DNA from: JAMXLO01 sp963819855 | GTDB taxonomy: Bacteria > Pseudomonadota > Alphaproteobacteria > Acetobacterales > Acetobacteraceae | Assembly (NCBI GenBank): GCA_963819855.1 | Contig: CAWFYC010000001.1 | Location: 15,133 to 79,132, forward strand | Direction of reading: 5' to 3' | DNA: 64,000 nucleotides | Part shown: positions 44,023-52,887 of the stretch, one piece after another | How the letters are laid out: every line of letters starts with the position of its first letter | How positions within the stretch are numbered: the stretch's first letter is position 1 | Notes under the pieces: model-generated | The model's input: the letters and a program-made list of their open reading frames with translations, nothing else | The model's database searches: none | Told to the model about the DNA's origin: nothing | Program-made: the position numbers and the translations under genes

Positions 44023-44994
44023 TCAGGCGAAGCGGATGCGTGGATCGAGCCACGCGTACATCAGATCGACGATCAGGTTGCTGAACACGAAGATGGCGAC
44101 GGTGAGCATCACCAGCGCCTGGGTCAGCGTGTAGTCCTGGTTCTGCACCGCCTGCACGAACAGCCGGCCGATACCGTTGAGGTTGAACACCTGTTCGGTG
44201 ACGACAAGGCCGCCGATCAGGAAGGCGAACTCGATGCCGATCACGGTGACCACCGGCAGCAGCGCGTTCTTCAGTGCGTGGCGATTGATGATGATCTTCT
44301 CGATCAGGCCCTTGGCGCGCGCGGTTCGGATGTAGTCCTCGCGCAGCACCTCCAGCATCGCCGAGCGCGTCATGCGCATGCTGACCGCGGCATAGCGGTA
44401 GCCGACAGTGATGGCGGGCAGGAACGCCATCGACAGGTTGCGCAGCGGGTCCCGCCAGATCGGTACGTAGTCGATCGGCGGCATCCACGGCGTGCCGGTG
44501 ATCGCGTTGCTGATGTCGAGCACGAACAGGATGGAGATGATCCCCAGCCAGAACGACGGGGTGGCGATGCCGCCGATCGCCAACGTGCGCACCACCACGT
44601 CGATCCAGGTGTTCTGCTTCAGCGCCGAGATGGTGCCCAGGGGCACCGCGATCAGGATGGCGATCACCGTGGCGAGCAGCGCGATCTCCAGCGAGATCGG
44701 CAGCCGCGTGAGGATCTCCAGCGACACCGGTTTGCCGGACCACATCGAGATGCCGAAGTCGAAGCGGAAGAAGCCCCAGACGAAGCTGAGGAACTGCACG
44801 ATCAGCGGGCGGTCGAGGCCGATCTCGGCGTGGCAGAGATCGACCGCGCGCGGATCGAACGAGCCACCGCCCGACCCCAGGCGCACCACACAGATGTCGC
44901 CGGGGATCAGGCGCATCAGGATGAACACCAGTACCGCCGCGCCGATCAGCGTCGGGATCACCAGCAGTACCCGCTTTGCGATGTATTGGTACAT
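44023..44994 (-). CDS. dppB: Dipeptide/nickel-type ABC transporter permease DppB
   Basis: A 323-residue permease with six spans, N-terminal YIAKRVLLVIPTLIGAAVLV and the EAA loop EDYIRTARAKGLIEKIIINR. DLMYAWLDPRIRF closes the protein, as in DppB. It is intact. Order on the minus strand is dppD, dppF, dppA, dppB, dppC. It starts 24 bases after the dppA stop. Confidence 0.94.
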   Translation of the reverse strand: MYQYIAKRVLLVIPTLIGAAVLVFILMRLIPGDICVVRLGSGGGSFDPRAVDLCHAEIGLDRPLIVQFLSFVWGFFRFDFGISMWSGKPVSLEILTRLPISLEIALLATVIAILIAVPLGTISALKQNTWIDVVVRTLAIGGIATPSFWLGIISILFVLDISNAITGTPWMPPIDYVPIWRDPLRNLSMAFLPAITVGYRYAAVSMRMTRSAMLEVLREDYIRTARAKGLIEKIIINRHALKNALLPVVTVIGIEFAFLIGGLVVTEQVFNLNGIGRLFVQAVQNQDYTLTQALVMLTVAIFVFSNLIVDLMYAWLDPRIRFA

Positions 44995-45018
44995 CCCTCC
45001 GTCGCCTTCCTGTCGCTA

Positions 45019-46639
45019 TCAGCCGTTCGGCCCCTGGTCCAGCCAGATGTCGGACAGGTCCTGATTGATATAGTGGCTCGGGCCGATCTTCCAGCCGTGC
45101 ACGTAGCTGCGTTCCGGAATCTCCCGGTACCACCAAAGCATGGGGAACTCCCGCGCCTCGGTATCCACGATGCGGGTTTCGTATTGCCGCATCAAGGCGC
45201 GCAGCCTGGTGAAGTCGGTCTCACGCAGCATCTTGTTGTAGGTGTCGACCTCTTCCGGGTCGGTGTAGCCGCCATAGTTCTCCACGAACACGTCGTGCGG
45301 CAGATATTTCTGCGTGTCCAATACCGGGTTGACCACGCTGTTGCAGTTGGCCTCGACAACCACGTCGAAGTCGCCGCTGCGCATCGCCGCAAACCAGGGG
45401 CCGGTCGGCACCACCCGCTGCGTCGCCGTCACGCCGATCTTGCTCCATTGATCGACCAGCCAGGTGCCGACATATTTGTACGGCTGATCGACGTTGCGGT
45501 TGAGCAGTTCGACGTGCAGGTTCTCCTGGCCCGCCTCCTTCAGCAGGCGCCGCGCCTCGGTGCGCGATTTCTCGATGTCAGGCCAGAACCCGGCCATCTT
45601 CTGCAGCTCATCTTTGGTCGCTGCCAGCGGCGAGCCAGGGAAGACGATGCCGCCCACGGTATGTACATTGGCGATCTTCGACAGCGCCGGCGCGCCGCCC
45701 CACTGATCGACCGCAAGCAGCAGAGCCTTGCGCACGCGCACATCGTCGAATGGCTTGCGCCGTTCATTGGGCGTGATCAGGTTGCCGCAGTTCCAGTCGC
45801 TGGTCTGTACCTTGATCTTGTCGCCGAGCTCGCGGTTGAGATCGTTGATGGCCGATGGCGGCAGACCACGGAACTCCATGGCGGCACGGCCGGAATGGAT
45901 TGCCTCCACCCGTACCACCTGTTTCTCGGCGAAGATGCCGACGAAGCCGTCGAGATACGGCAATCCTTTATGATAGTAGTCCGGATTGCGCTCGCCCTTG
46001 ATGTCCTGGCCGATGTCATAGGCGACGAATCGGAACGGGCCGGATCCCATCACGTGCTGCTCGAACCAGTGCGGATCCTTGTCGAGGATCGCCTTCGGAT
46101 AGATCGCCGCGTACGGATCCGCGAGCGATGGCAGAAACGTGCTGGTACCGAATTTCAGCTTGAACACCACGGTCGTGGCATCCGGTGCTGCCACCGAGTT
46201 CGACCACCGAGTACCAGTTGGCCCGTGCGCTCAGCACGCCGGGTCGTGGGAAGATGATCTCATGCCAGCTTGCCGCAACATCGGCCGCGGTGAGCGGCGA
46301 GCCGTCCTGGAACTTCACATCCGTGCGGATCTTGAACGTGTAGGTCTTGCCATCGTCGGTCGGCGTGGGGATCGACGTGCACAGATCGCAGACGAACTGC
46401 GTCGTGTCGGCTGGATTTTCCGGATTGACCCGCATCAGCACGCTGTAGAATGGCGCGACCGCGTGCACCAAGGCGTAGGTCGCCTCGCGATGCAGGTCCA
46501 GACTTGGCGGGGCGTCCGCCGGTATCATGTAGGTGAGTGTGCCGCCGCGCTTCGGCGTCAACTCGCCGGTATTGTCCGCCATGACCGGGCCGGCTGCGAT
46601 GATGACTGCGAGCCAGGCCGCGAACGAAACTGATCGCAT
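45019..46639 (-). pseudogene. dppA: Peptide/nickel-type substrate-binding protein DppA, frameshifted
   Basis: A family-5 solute-binding protein. ATG 46639 (GGGAGG nine bases upstream) opens a signal peptide ending AGPVMADN. GGTLTYMIPADAPPSLDLHR, TYTFKIRTDVKFQDGSPLTA and ANWYSVVE follow. An extra base at about 46198 (plus-strand CCGAGTTCG, where CCGATTCG is expected) then breaks the frame. The rest continues from VAAPDATTVVFKLKFGT to the stop at 45019. Removing the base restores VVESVAAPDATTVVFKLKF and a normal length of about 539 residues. Unrepaired, the protein ends out of frame after the first domain. Confidence 0.87.
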
Positions 46640-46735
46640 GATTACTGCCTCCCTTGGTGTCGGTGCCTCCTGGATTTGTCCCGTTGTTATTGGCCGTGGC
46701 CGCAACTTTCGCAGCCAGCGGCGGGCGTCACCCGA

Positions 46736-47725
46736 TCATCGCACTTCGCTGCACGCCACGAAATGCCCCGGCCGCACCTCGCGCAGCTCCGGCCGCGCCT
46801 GCTTGCAGCTTGCTACAGCGATCGGGCAGCGCGGATGGAACACGCAGCCGGACGGCGGATTGATCGGGCTCGGCACCTCACCCTGCACCGGGCGAAAGGT
46901 GCGGTGCATTTCAACCGACGGATCCGGCACCGGCACCGCGGCGAGCAGCGCCTGGGTATACGGATGCAGCGGATTGCCGAACAGCTCGTCGCTGTCAGCC
47001 GTCTCGACGATGCGGCCGAGATACATCACCGCGACGCGCTGGCAGAGATGCCGGACCACCGACAGATCGTGCGCGATGAACAGATAGGTCAGGCCGAACT
47101 GCTCGCGCAGGTCCTCGAGCAGGTTTACCACCTGCGCCTGGATCGACACGTCCAGTGCCGACACCGCCTCATCGCAGACGATGAACTCCGGGTTCAGCGC
47201 CAGTGCGCGCGCTATGCCGACGCGCTGCCGCTGCCCACCCGACATTTCGTGCGGATAACGGTCGGCGAAACGCGGGTTCAGTCCGCACACCGACAGAAGC
47301 TCGCGCACCCGCGCAGTGCGCTTCGTCGCGTCCGGTTCGATGCCGTGCACCTTGATCGGCTCGGCGATGATCTCGCCTACCTTCATGCGCGGGTTCAGCG
47401 AGCTGTACGGGTCCTGGAAGATCACCTGGATGCGCCGGCGCAGCGCCAGTAGTTCCGTGCGCTCCATCCGCGCGATATCGGCACCGTCGTACAGAATCTC
47501 GCCTGCCGTCGGCCGCTCCAGCCGCAGGATGCAGCGGCCGGTGGTGGTCTTGCCGCAGCCGCTTTCGCCAACCAGGCCAAGCGTCTCGCCGCGACGCACA
47601 GAAAAATCGATGCCATCGACCGCCTTCACCTCGCCGACCAGCCTGCGCGCGATCAGGCCCTCGGTGATCGGGAAGTGCATGCGCAGCCCCTTCACCTCCA
47701 GCAGCGGCCGGCCGATCGCGCTCAC
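46736..47725 (-). CDS. dppF: Oligopeptide/dipeptide ABC transporter ATPase DppF
   Basis: A 329-residue ATPase with Walker A GESGCGKTT, signature MSGGQRQRVGIARAL and Walker B FIVCDEAVSALDVS. A C-terminal Cys-rich oligopeptide-transporter domain GCVFHPRCPIAVASC can bind a metal cluster. GTG 47725 overlaps the dppD stop by four bases. A longer frame upstream is inside dppD. It pairs with DppD to drive transport. Confidence 0.94.
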   Translation of the reverse strand: MSAIGRPLLEVKGLRMHFPITEGLIARRLVGEVKAVDGIDFSVRRGETLGLVGESGCGKTTTGRCILRLERPTAGEILYDGADIARMERTELLALRRRIQVIFQDPYSSLNPRMKVGEIIAEPIKVHGIEPDATKRTARVRELLSVCGLNPRFADRYPHEMSGGQRQRVGIARALALNPEFIVCDEAVSALDVSIQAQVVNLLEDLREQFGLTYLFIAHDLSVVRHLCQRVAVMYLGRIVETADSDELFGNPLHPYTQALLAAVPVPDPSVEMHRTFRPVQGEVPSPINPPSGCVFHPRCPIAVASCKQARPELREVRPGHFVACSEVR

Positions 47726-48720
47726 GCCGCCGCTCCGGTCTCGCGCACGTCGCGGCTGCGGAAGCACGCGGCGAGATGGCCGGCAACCCCCGCCGGATCC
47801 AGTGGTGGCCGGGCCGTGGCGCAGACCTCCACCGCAAACCGGCAGCGCGGGCGAAATGAACAGCCGGCATCGAGCCGCGTCAGATCCGGCGGCTGGCCTG
47901 CCACCGGATCGAGCCGCTCCTGGCGCGGCCGATCCAGCCGCGGCACCGAGCGCAGCAGTGCGATCGTGTAGGGATGGCGTGGATTGTGGTACACGTCCGC
48001 CGCCGGTCCGCTCTCCACCAGGCGGCCCGCGTACATCACGTTCACCCGGTTGGCGTAACGCGCCACCACCCCCAGGTTATGCGTGATGATGATCAATGCG
48101 ACGTTCAGTCGACGCGTCAGGTCTTTCATCAGTTCCAGAATCTGTGCCTGGATCGTCACATCAAGTGCCGTGGTCGGTTCGTCGGCGATGATCAGCTTGG
48201 GATCGCAGGCCACTGCCATGGCGATCATGACGCGCTGGCGCATGCCGCCAGAGAGCTGATGCGGATACTGTTTCAGCCGGCGCGCGGCATCGGCGATGCC
48301 CACCAGGCCAAGCAGTTCCACCGCGCGCCGGTGCGCGGCGGCGCGATCCATGCCGCGGTGCTGCTCCAGTGTTTCCGTGATCTGTCGCCCGATGGTCAGC
48401 ACCGGGTTGAGCGAGGTCATCGGTTCCTGGAACACCATGCCGATGTCTCCGCCGCGAACTTCGCGCATCTCTGCATCCGAGAGTTGCATGATATCGCGGC
48501 CGGCAAAACGAATCTCACCTTGCGTGATGCGGCCCGGCGGATCGGGGATCAGGCGAAGTATCGACAGCGCGCTTACTGACTTGCCCGAACCGCTTTCGCC
48601 GACGATCGCCACGGTCTCGCCAGGGTCGACGGTATAGGAGATGCCGTCGACCGCGCGCACGAGTCCGGCACCGGTGCGGAATTCGGTGTGCAGATCGTTC
48701 ACTTCCAGGAGTGGTGGCAA
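47722..48720 (-). CDS. dppD: Oligopeptide/dipeptide ABC transporter ATPase DppD
   Basis: A 332-residue ATPase with Walker A GESGSGKSVSA, signature LSGGMRQRVMIAMAV, Walker B LIIADEPTTALDVT and the C-terminal cysteine motif CSFRPRCRFAVEVC. It is the first gene of the operon. The promoter should lie in the 125-base gap 48721-48845, which holds nothing else that I recognise. Confidence 0.94.
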   Translation of the reverse strand: MPPLLEVNDLHTEFRTGAGLVRAVDGISYTVDPGETVAIVGESGSGKSVSALSILRLIPDPPGRITQGEIRFAGRDIMQLSDAEMREVRGGDIGMVFQEPMTSLNPVLTIGRQITETLEQHRGMDRAAAHRRAVELLGLVGIADAARRLKQYPHQLSGGMRQRVMIAMAVACDPKLIIADEPTTALDVTIQAQILELMKDLTRRLNVALIIITHNLGVVARYANRVNVMYAGRLVESGPAADVYHNPRHPYTIALLRSVPRLDRPRQERLDPVAGQPPDLTRLDAGCSFRPRCRFAVEVCATARPPLDPAGVAGHLAACFRSRDVRETGAAA

Positions 48721-48845
48721 TACCTCTCCCCGACGCAGCCCCTGTGACGTGCGTATTGTTGGGTGTTTATTCTTGGTCGCGGGGAACTTGGTATCGGCGG
48801 CGGCGGCTCAAGTCAACGCCGCTGAGGCGGTATCGACCGCCGGGG

Positions 48846-49067
48846 TCAGGCCAACGAACCGAGCCGGGGCGCGGGGCGCGCCGCATCGCGTTGCAGCTTC
48901 GTCACCCTCCTGGTGAAATTCCACACCTCAGCCGAGCCGTGGTAGGGGTCGCGCCCCAGCAGGCCCTCGGCTGTCGACTCGGCCTGCGCGTCCGTTTCGC
49001 AGTCGAGATCATGCGCCTGTACGATGTGATCGTCGGCATCGAGGATGTAGCAGCGATAACCGACCAT
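48846..49067 (-). CDS. Small conserved hypothetical protein
   Basis: A 73-residue protein starting MVGYRCYILDADDHIVQAHD, a wording shared by short hypothetical proteins in alphaproteobacteria as far as I recall. It has no membrane span and is acidic in the first half, with a helical basic tail. ATG 49067 has AAGGGGG five bases upstream. The frame extends to 49193, but that extra part crosses AT-rich non-coding DNA and is rejected. No function is known. Confidence 0.65.
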   Translation of the reverse strand: MVGYRCYILDADDHIVQAHDLDCETDAQAESTAEGLLGRDPYHGSAEVWNFTRRVTKLQRDAARPAPRLGSLA

Positions 49068-49406
49068 ATGACCCCCTTGCGGCCCCCCGTCCCTTCGGCA
49101 GGCCAAGTCAAATCCTAGTGTTCTATTCGAATTGTGCCAACAATTTTTCAACGCAACGAAAAAATTCGCGACCGCGATAAATCGTGCCGTCATAGAATGT
49201 TCTGCGCCTGGATTAACGGAAAGACCTACCCTCCAGTCGACATAATTTGATTCCTCTCACGTCGTGGCTGATCGACCGATGAGGGCAAGTAAGGTCGGCA
49301 ATGCAGCGGAAAGCCGCGGAACTATTCACTGAACCTTGACCTGCACTGGATGCATCCAAACGGAGGGTGAAGCCGTTTCAGTCGATGCACGAAGGCAGGA
49401 GCAATC
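49068..49406. other. Non-coding, relatively AT-rich stretch before the CsbD cluster
   Basis: These 339 bases hold no credible gene. The part 49115-49190 is unusually AT-rich for the window (TGTGCCAACAATTTTTCAAC, AAAAAATTCGCGACC) and is the likely promoter region for the small genes on both sides. No sigma-factor consensus could be assigned with confidence. Confidence 0.5.
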
Positions 49407-49484
49407 ATGGAGGGTCGGCACGCCATTGTCCTCGCGATCATGGCGCTGATCGGCTCCGCGTCGTTGCTCCGTGATCACCAGTGA
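49407..49484 (+). CDS. Possible 25-residue peptide upstream of csbD
   Basis: ATG 49407 has AGGAG seven bases upstream and encodes MEGRHAIVLAIMALIGSASL plus LRDHQ, a hydrophobic stretch long enough for one short membrane span, then a stop. The stop codon overlaps the leader of the CsbD gene 12 bases downstream. It may be a small membrane peptide or a leader. No homologue is known to me. Confidence 0.4.
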   Translation: MEGRHAIVLAIMALIGSASLLRDHQ

Positions 49485-49495
49485 AGGAGACGGAC

Positions 49496-49693
49496 ATGGA
49501 CAAGGATCGCATCGAGGGCGCTGCCAAGCAGGCCAAGGGCAAAGTAAAGGAGACCTGGGGCAAGGTCACCGGTGACGCCAAGACCGAAGCCGAGGGCAAG
49601 ACGGAGAAGGCCGAGGGCCGTGTACAGAACGCGGTCGGCGGCATGAAGGATGCAGCGCGCGAGGCACGCGACAAGGTGACCGGAAAGGAGTGA
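49496..49693 (+). CDS. CsbD family stress-response protein
   Basis: A 65-residue very hydrophilic protein with the CsbD pattern MDKDRIEGAAKQAKGKVKET, WGKVTGDAKTEAEGKTEKAE and GRVQNAVGGMKDAAREARD. Members are often sigma-factor-controlled general stress proteins of unknown mechanism. ATG 49496 follows GAAGGAGA. The DUF3309 gene starts 6 bases after its stop, so the pair forms an operon. Confidence 0.92.
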   Translation: MDKDRIEGAAKQAKGKVKETWGKVTGDAKTEAEGKTEKAEGRVQNAVGGMKDAAREARDKVTGKE

Positions 49694-49699
49694 TCCGCA

Positions 49700-49852
49700 G
49701 TGTCAACACTGCTTCTGATCATCCTGATCGTACTGTTGCTCGGTGCGTTGCCGACCTGGCCGTACAGCGCCGGCTGGGGCTACTACCCGAGCGGCGGGCT
49801 GGGCCTCGTCGTACTGATCCTCGTAGTCCTGCTATTGATGGGGCGAATATGA
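49700..49852 (+). CDS. DUF3309 family small membrane protein
   Basis: A 50-residue protein with two hydrophobic segments (LLLIILIVLLLGALPTW and GGLGLVVLILVVLLLMGRI) joined by PYSAGWGYYPSG, the DUF3309 arrangement. GTG 49700 is used; AAAGGAG lies 9 bases upstream. Members occur beside CsbD in alphaproteobacteria and are thought to be membrane-stress linked, without proof. Confidence 0.85.
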   Translation: MSTLLLIILIVLLLGALPTWPYSAGWGYYPSGGLGLVVLILVVLLLMGRI

Positions 49853-49856
49853 CGCG

Positions 49857-49886
49857 GGTGGCGGCCTGAGCACTCAGGCCGCCACC
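49857..49886. terminator. Bidirectional hairpin between DUF3309 and prfC
   Basis: GGTGGCGGCCTGAG (49857-49870) and CTCAGGCCGCCACC (49873-49886) are perfect complements around a two-base loop. The stem includes the prfC stop codon (49876-49874). There is no T-run. Its position between convergent genes supports a terminator role. Confidence 0.6.
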
Positions 49887-51415
49887 TGCTCGGCGCGCAC
49901 ATCCTTGATGTCGCGGAAGGCCAGCGCCGGCGCCTGCTCTGCCGCGCGCCGCATCATGAACGGCGAGGTGGCGAGGAACACCGGATCGCCGTCCACATCG
50001 TCGGCCATCGCGCTGCGGTTCTCGGCGATGAACTTCTGCAGCGCCGTGCGATCGGCGGATGACACCCAGCGGGCCAGCGCATAGGGCGACGCTTCGAAGC
50101 CGATCGCCACGCTGTATTCCGCCGCCAGCCGCGCTGCCAGCACATCGAGCTGCAGCGTGCCAACCACGCCGACCAGCGGCGCGCCGCCATCCTGCGGGCG
50201 GAATAACTGCACCACGCCTTCCTCCGCCAGTTCCGCCAGCGCCTGGCGCAGCTTCTTCGCCTTCATCGCATCGTCCAGCCGCACGCGTCGGAGGATTTCG
50301 GGGGCGAAATATGGCACCCCGACAAAATTTATCTCTTCACCATCGGTAAGCGTGTCACCGATGCGCAGCGTGCCGTGGTTCGGGATCCCGACCACGTCAC
50401 CGGCGAACGCCTCGTCGGCGATCTCGCGTTCGCGGGCGAAGAAGAACTGTGGTGCATGCAGCGGGATCAGCTTGCCGGTGCGCACCTGCTTCAGCCGCAT
50501 GCCGCGTGTCAGCCGGCCGGAGCAGACGCGGGCGAATGCGATCCGATCGCGGTGGTTTGGGTCCATGTTCGCCTGGATCTTGAATACCAGTGCGGTCAGT
50601 CCGGGCTCGCTGGCGTCGACCGCGCGGACATCGGCGGGCTGCGCGCGGGGCGGCGGGCCGTATTCTGCCAGGCCGTCCAGCAGGTCGCGCACGCCGATGC
50701 CCTTTATGGCGCTGCCGAAATATGTCGGCGTCAGGTGACCGGCACTGAACGCATCGCGGTCGAATTCAGGCAGGGCGGCGCGGATCAGGTCCACTTCATC
50801 GCCCAGCGCGGCCAGGCGCGGATCGGATTGCCGCAGTTCCGCGATCAGGTGCAGGTCGCGCGTGCGCAGATCGTAGGTCCCGGCGAAGTCGGCGGCACGT
50901 CCCACCGGCCACGTAACCGGCGCAGTGTCCAGTGCCAGCGTCGATGCGATCTCGTCCAGCAGCTCGATCGGGTCGCGGCTCTCGCGGTCCATCTTGTTGA
51001 TGAAGGTGACGATGGGGATGTCCCGCAGGCGGCAGATCTCGAACAGTTTTCGCGTGCGTGCCTCGATGCCCTTGGCGGCGTCGATCACCATCACCGCCGA
51101 ATCGACGGCGGTCAGCGTACGGTAGGTGTCTTCGGAAAAGTCCTCATGGCCCGGTGTGTCGAGCAGGTTGAACACGCAACCGGCGTGCTCGAAGGTCATC
51201 ACCGAGGTCACCACCGAAATGCCGCGGTCGCGCTCGATGCCCATCCAGTTGGAGCGGGTGCGACGGCGCTCGCCCTTGGCACGGACGTTGCCGGCAAGCT
51301 GGATTGCGCCGCCCGCGCGCAGCAGGTGTTCGGTGAGCGTGGTCTTGCCGGCGTCGGGGTGGGAGATGATCGCGAAGGTACGGCGACGGGCGATCTCGAT
51401 TGCGGGGTCGGTCAT
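49874..51415 (-). CDS. prfC: Peptide chain release factor 3
   Basis: A 513-residue GTPase with G1 ISHPDAGKTTLTEHLL, RTRSNWMGIERDRGISVVTS (switch I), G3 LDTPGHEDFSEDTYRTL, G4 FINKMDRESRDP. RF3-type domains follow, including QLDVLAARLAAEYSV. RF3 recycles RF1 and RF2 from the ribosome after peptide release. ATG 51415 is chosen; the frame is open to 51619 but that part is non-coding in style. A perfect 9-bp hairpin (51433-51441 / 51452-51460) sits in its 5' leader. Confidence 0.95.
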   Translation of the reverse strand: MTDPAIEIARRRTFAIISHPDAGKTTLTEHLLRAGGAIQLAGNVRAKGERRRTRSNWMGIERDRGISVVTSVMTFEHAGCVFNLLDTPGHEDFSEDTYRTLTAVDSAVMVIDAAKGIEARTRKLFEICRLRDIPIVTFINKMDRESRDPIELLDEIASTLALDTAPVTWPVGRAADFAGTYDLRTRDLHLIAELRQSDPRLAALGDEVDLIRAALPEFDRDAFSAGHLTPTYFGSAIKGIGVRDLLDGLAEYGPPPRAQPADVRAVDASEPGLTALVFKIQANMDPNHRDRIAFARVCSGRLTRGMRLKQVRTGKLIPLHAPQFFFAREREIADEAFAGDVVGIPNHGTLRIGDTLTDGEEINFVGVPYFAPEILRRVRLDDAMKAKKLRQALAELAEEGVVQLFRPQDGGAPLVGVVGTLQLDVLAARLAAEYSVAIGFEASPYALARWVSSADRTALQKFIAENRSAMADDVDGDPVFLATSPFMMRRAAEQAPALAFRDIKDVRAEQVAA

Positions 51416-51717
51416 CAGGGGCCTCACGGGAAAGCGCCGGGAGGCGGACCGCCCGGCGCTGCGGAGAACATATAGGTCCCGCGGGGAGCGTGGATAGGGG
51501 AATGCCTCTCGCGCGCGGTAATCGCCGCCACGGCGGCATCCCGCCAGCGTGCGAGTGTGGCGCGTCCCCTCTTTGGCGAACCCCAATGCCGCCCGCAATG
51601 CTAAAACGTCATCTATCAATAAATATTGATACGACTGTCGATATTTAGCACGAAATTTAGTTGAACTCGCCGTATGAACGGCTTAGACCCTGCCCCTAGC
51701 AGAGAAGGAACATCCCG
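51416..51717. promoter_or_regulatory. Divergent control region of prfC and the PEP-CTERM gene
   Basis: The 302-base gap has two different halves. Near prfC, AGCGCCGGG (51433-51441) pairs with CCCGGCGCT (51452-51460), a leader hairpin. Near the PEP-CTERM gene, 51600-51680 is sharply AT-rich (AATAAATATTGATACGACTG) and should hold its promoter. Assigning the sigma factor is not possible from sequence. No gene is seen. Confidence 0.5.
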
Positions 51718-52419
51718 GTGTCATTAGAGAACGCCACGCGCGTGGCGTGCGCCGGCCTCGCGGCCGCTGCCCTTGGTTTATTTGCGCCGCCCGCGGAAGC
51801 TGCCAATCTCGTCGTGAACGGCAGCTTCGAGAGCGGCCTGTTGGGCTGGGCCATCGGCGGCACCGACCTGCAGGGTTTCCCGCCGGTCGCCATCACTTAC
51901 AATTCAGCCACCGGCTATCCCTCCGGCGCGTTTGGCGAGGCGGTACTACCCAACAACGCTCCGACCAATTCGCCCGACCCGGTCGGCTCGCAGGCGGCCT
52001 ACTTCGTGACCGACCTGGCGAACGCCCAGAGCCTCTCGCAGAGTGTCTTTCTGACGCCCGGTACCTACCAGATCGGCTTTAGTGCCTATCTACCCGCGAA
52101 CGGCTTCGCCAACGCCGGCGACGCCACCTTCTCGGGTGAGGTCGCCGGGGTGACGCTGGCGAACTTCGCCGCCTCGACCGGGACGCCGCAGACCTGGCAG
52201 ACCTTCATGGGGTCGACGACGATCACAACGGCCGGCAACTATCCGGTGCAATTCATCTTCGACACCGGCCTGGTACCAAGCAAGGACGTCGTGATCGATC
52301 AGGTCTACGTTATCCCGGGCGACCCGCCGTTGCTCACACCCGAGCCGGCGACGGTTGCCTTGTTCGGTACCGGCCTGCTGGGCCTCACCTTCCTCCGGCG
52401 CCCGCGTCGCAAGGCCTGA
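51718..52419 (+). CDS. PEP-CTERM sorting domain protein
   Basis: A 233-residue secreted protein: signal peptide cut near PAEAANLV (about residue 29), then a beta-rich domain opening with NLVVNGSFESGLLGWAIGG. A C-terminal PEP-CTERM tail follows: TPEPATVALFGTGLLGLTFL, then RRPRRKA, that is Pro-Glu-Pro, one span, basic end. Such tails are recognised by exosortase for surface display or exopolysaccharide-linked export. No exosortase gene is in the window. GTG 51718 has GAAGGAAC upstream. Confidence 0.93.
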   Translation: MSLENATRVACAGLAAAALGLFAPPAEAANLVVNGSFESGLLGWAIGGTDLQGFPPVAITYNSATGYPSGAFGEAVLPNNAPTNSPDPVGSQAAYFVTDLANAQSLSQSVFLTPGTYQIGFSAYLPANGFANAGDATFSGEVAGVTLANFAASTGTPQTWQTFMGSTTITTAGNYPVQFIFDTGLVPSKDVVIDQVYVIPGDPPLLTPEPATVALFGTGLLGLTFLRRPRRKA

Positions 52420-52481
52420 CGGCGGCGTCGCGCCCGGCGCAGTCGAGGATCGCTGCCGCACTGCCATAGAGCACTTCGGGG

Positions 52482-52516
52482 CTGGATTGCTTCGTCGCTG
52501 CGCTCCTCGCAATGAC
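52482..52516. repeat. Single arm of the TCATTGCGAGGAGCG repeat
   Basis: GGATTGCTTCGTCGCTGCGC then TCCTCGCAATGACGG matches the palindromic repeat at 34118-34204. It lies just beyond the truncated lysR fragment, and the decay there may be linked to it. Confidence 0.6.
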
Positions 52517-52551
52517 GGTACCGGGAGCGTTCCAGCCATCTCGAAGACGCT

Positions 52552-52635
52552 GTAGCCACTGACACTGAGCTCGTCGAATGCAACCAGTAGATTGAAATCG
52601 ACCTTCCTGATATCGGTCATTGCGATATTGGGCAT
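52552..52635 (-). pseudogene. LysR-type regulator fragment (first 28 codons)
   Basis: Minus-strand ATG at 52635 begins MPNIAMTDIRKVDFNLLVAF then DEL, the characteristic start of a LysR-family helix-turn-helix. The rest of the gene is missing; the frame runs into the repeat at 52482-52516. It is the end piece of a deleted regulator. Confidence 0.7.
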
Positions 52636-52656
52636 AGTAAAATTCGATTTGTCTAA

Positions 52657-52821
52657 ACGGTCACGAAGCCTACGCCTGACGGCAAGGCGATCCCGCCCAC
52701 GGGTAAGCCGTTCAAGGTGGTGTTCTCTGCGGGCGATCATTGGAAGGATGGGCTGATCGACGAGGAGTTCCCGTTCTGGGATAACCTGACGTTCATGCGG
52801 CAAGTCGGGATCGCACAGTAG
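52657..52821 (+). pseudogene. SnoaL-like ester cyclase fragment (C-terminal part)
   Basis: From 52657 to the TAG at 52819 the plus strand reads TPDGKAIPPTGKPFKVVFSA, GDHWKDGLIDEEFPFWDN and LTFMRQVGIAQ. This resembles the end of SnoaL/NTF2-like ester cyclases. A TAA at 52654 lies directly upstream, and no start codon or N-terminal part exists. With the adjacent lysR fragment it looks like what remains of a divergent regulator-enzyme pair after two deletions. Confidence 0.65.
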
Positions 52822-52887
52822 CATCCGCCTCGGCGTGTCGGCGTAGCATGCCAGGACACCGCGTCAGCCCGGACACAGGAAGCCGCC

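Noticed and set aside
49300..49400. An EcfG-type promoter (GGAAC near 49317) before the CsbD cluster
   Set aside because: GGAAC is present but no CGTT follows at 16-18 bases.
51540..51717. A sigma-54 type promoter before the PEP-CTERM gene
   Set aside because: TGGCGCGTCCCCTCTTTGGC resembles the consensus only loosely; GG and GC spacing is wrong.
52657..52821. A short intact gene before the molybdopterin oxidoreductase
   Set aside because: A TAA at 52654 blocks the frame and no start codon exists, so it is a remnant.
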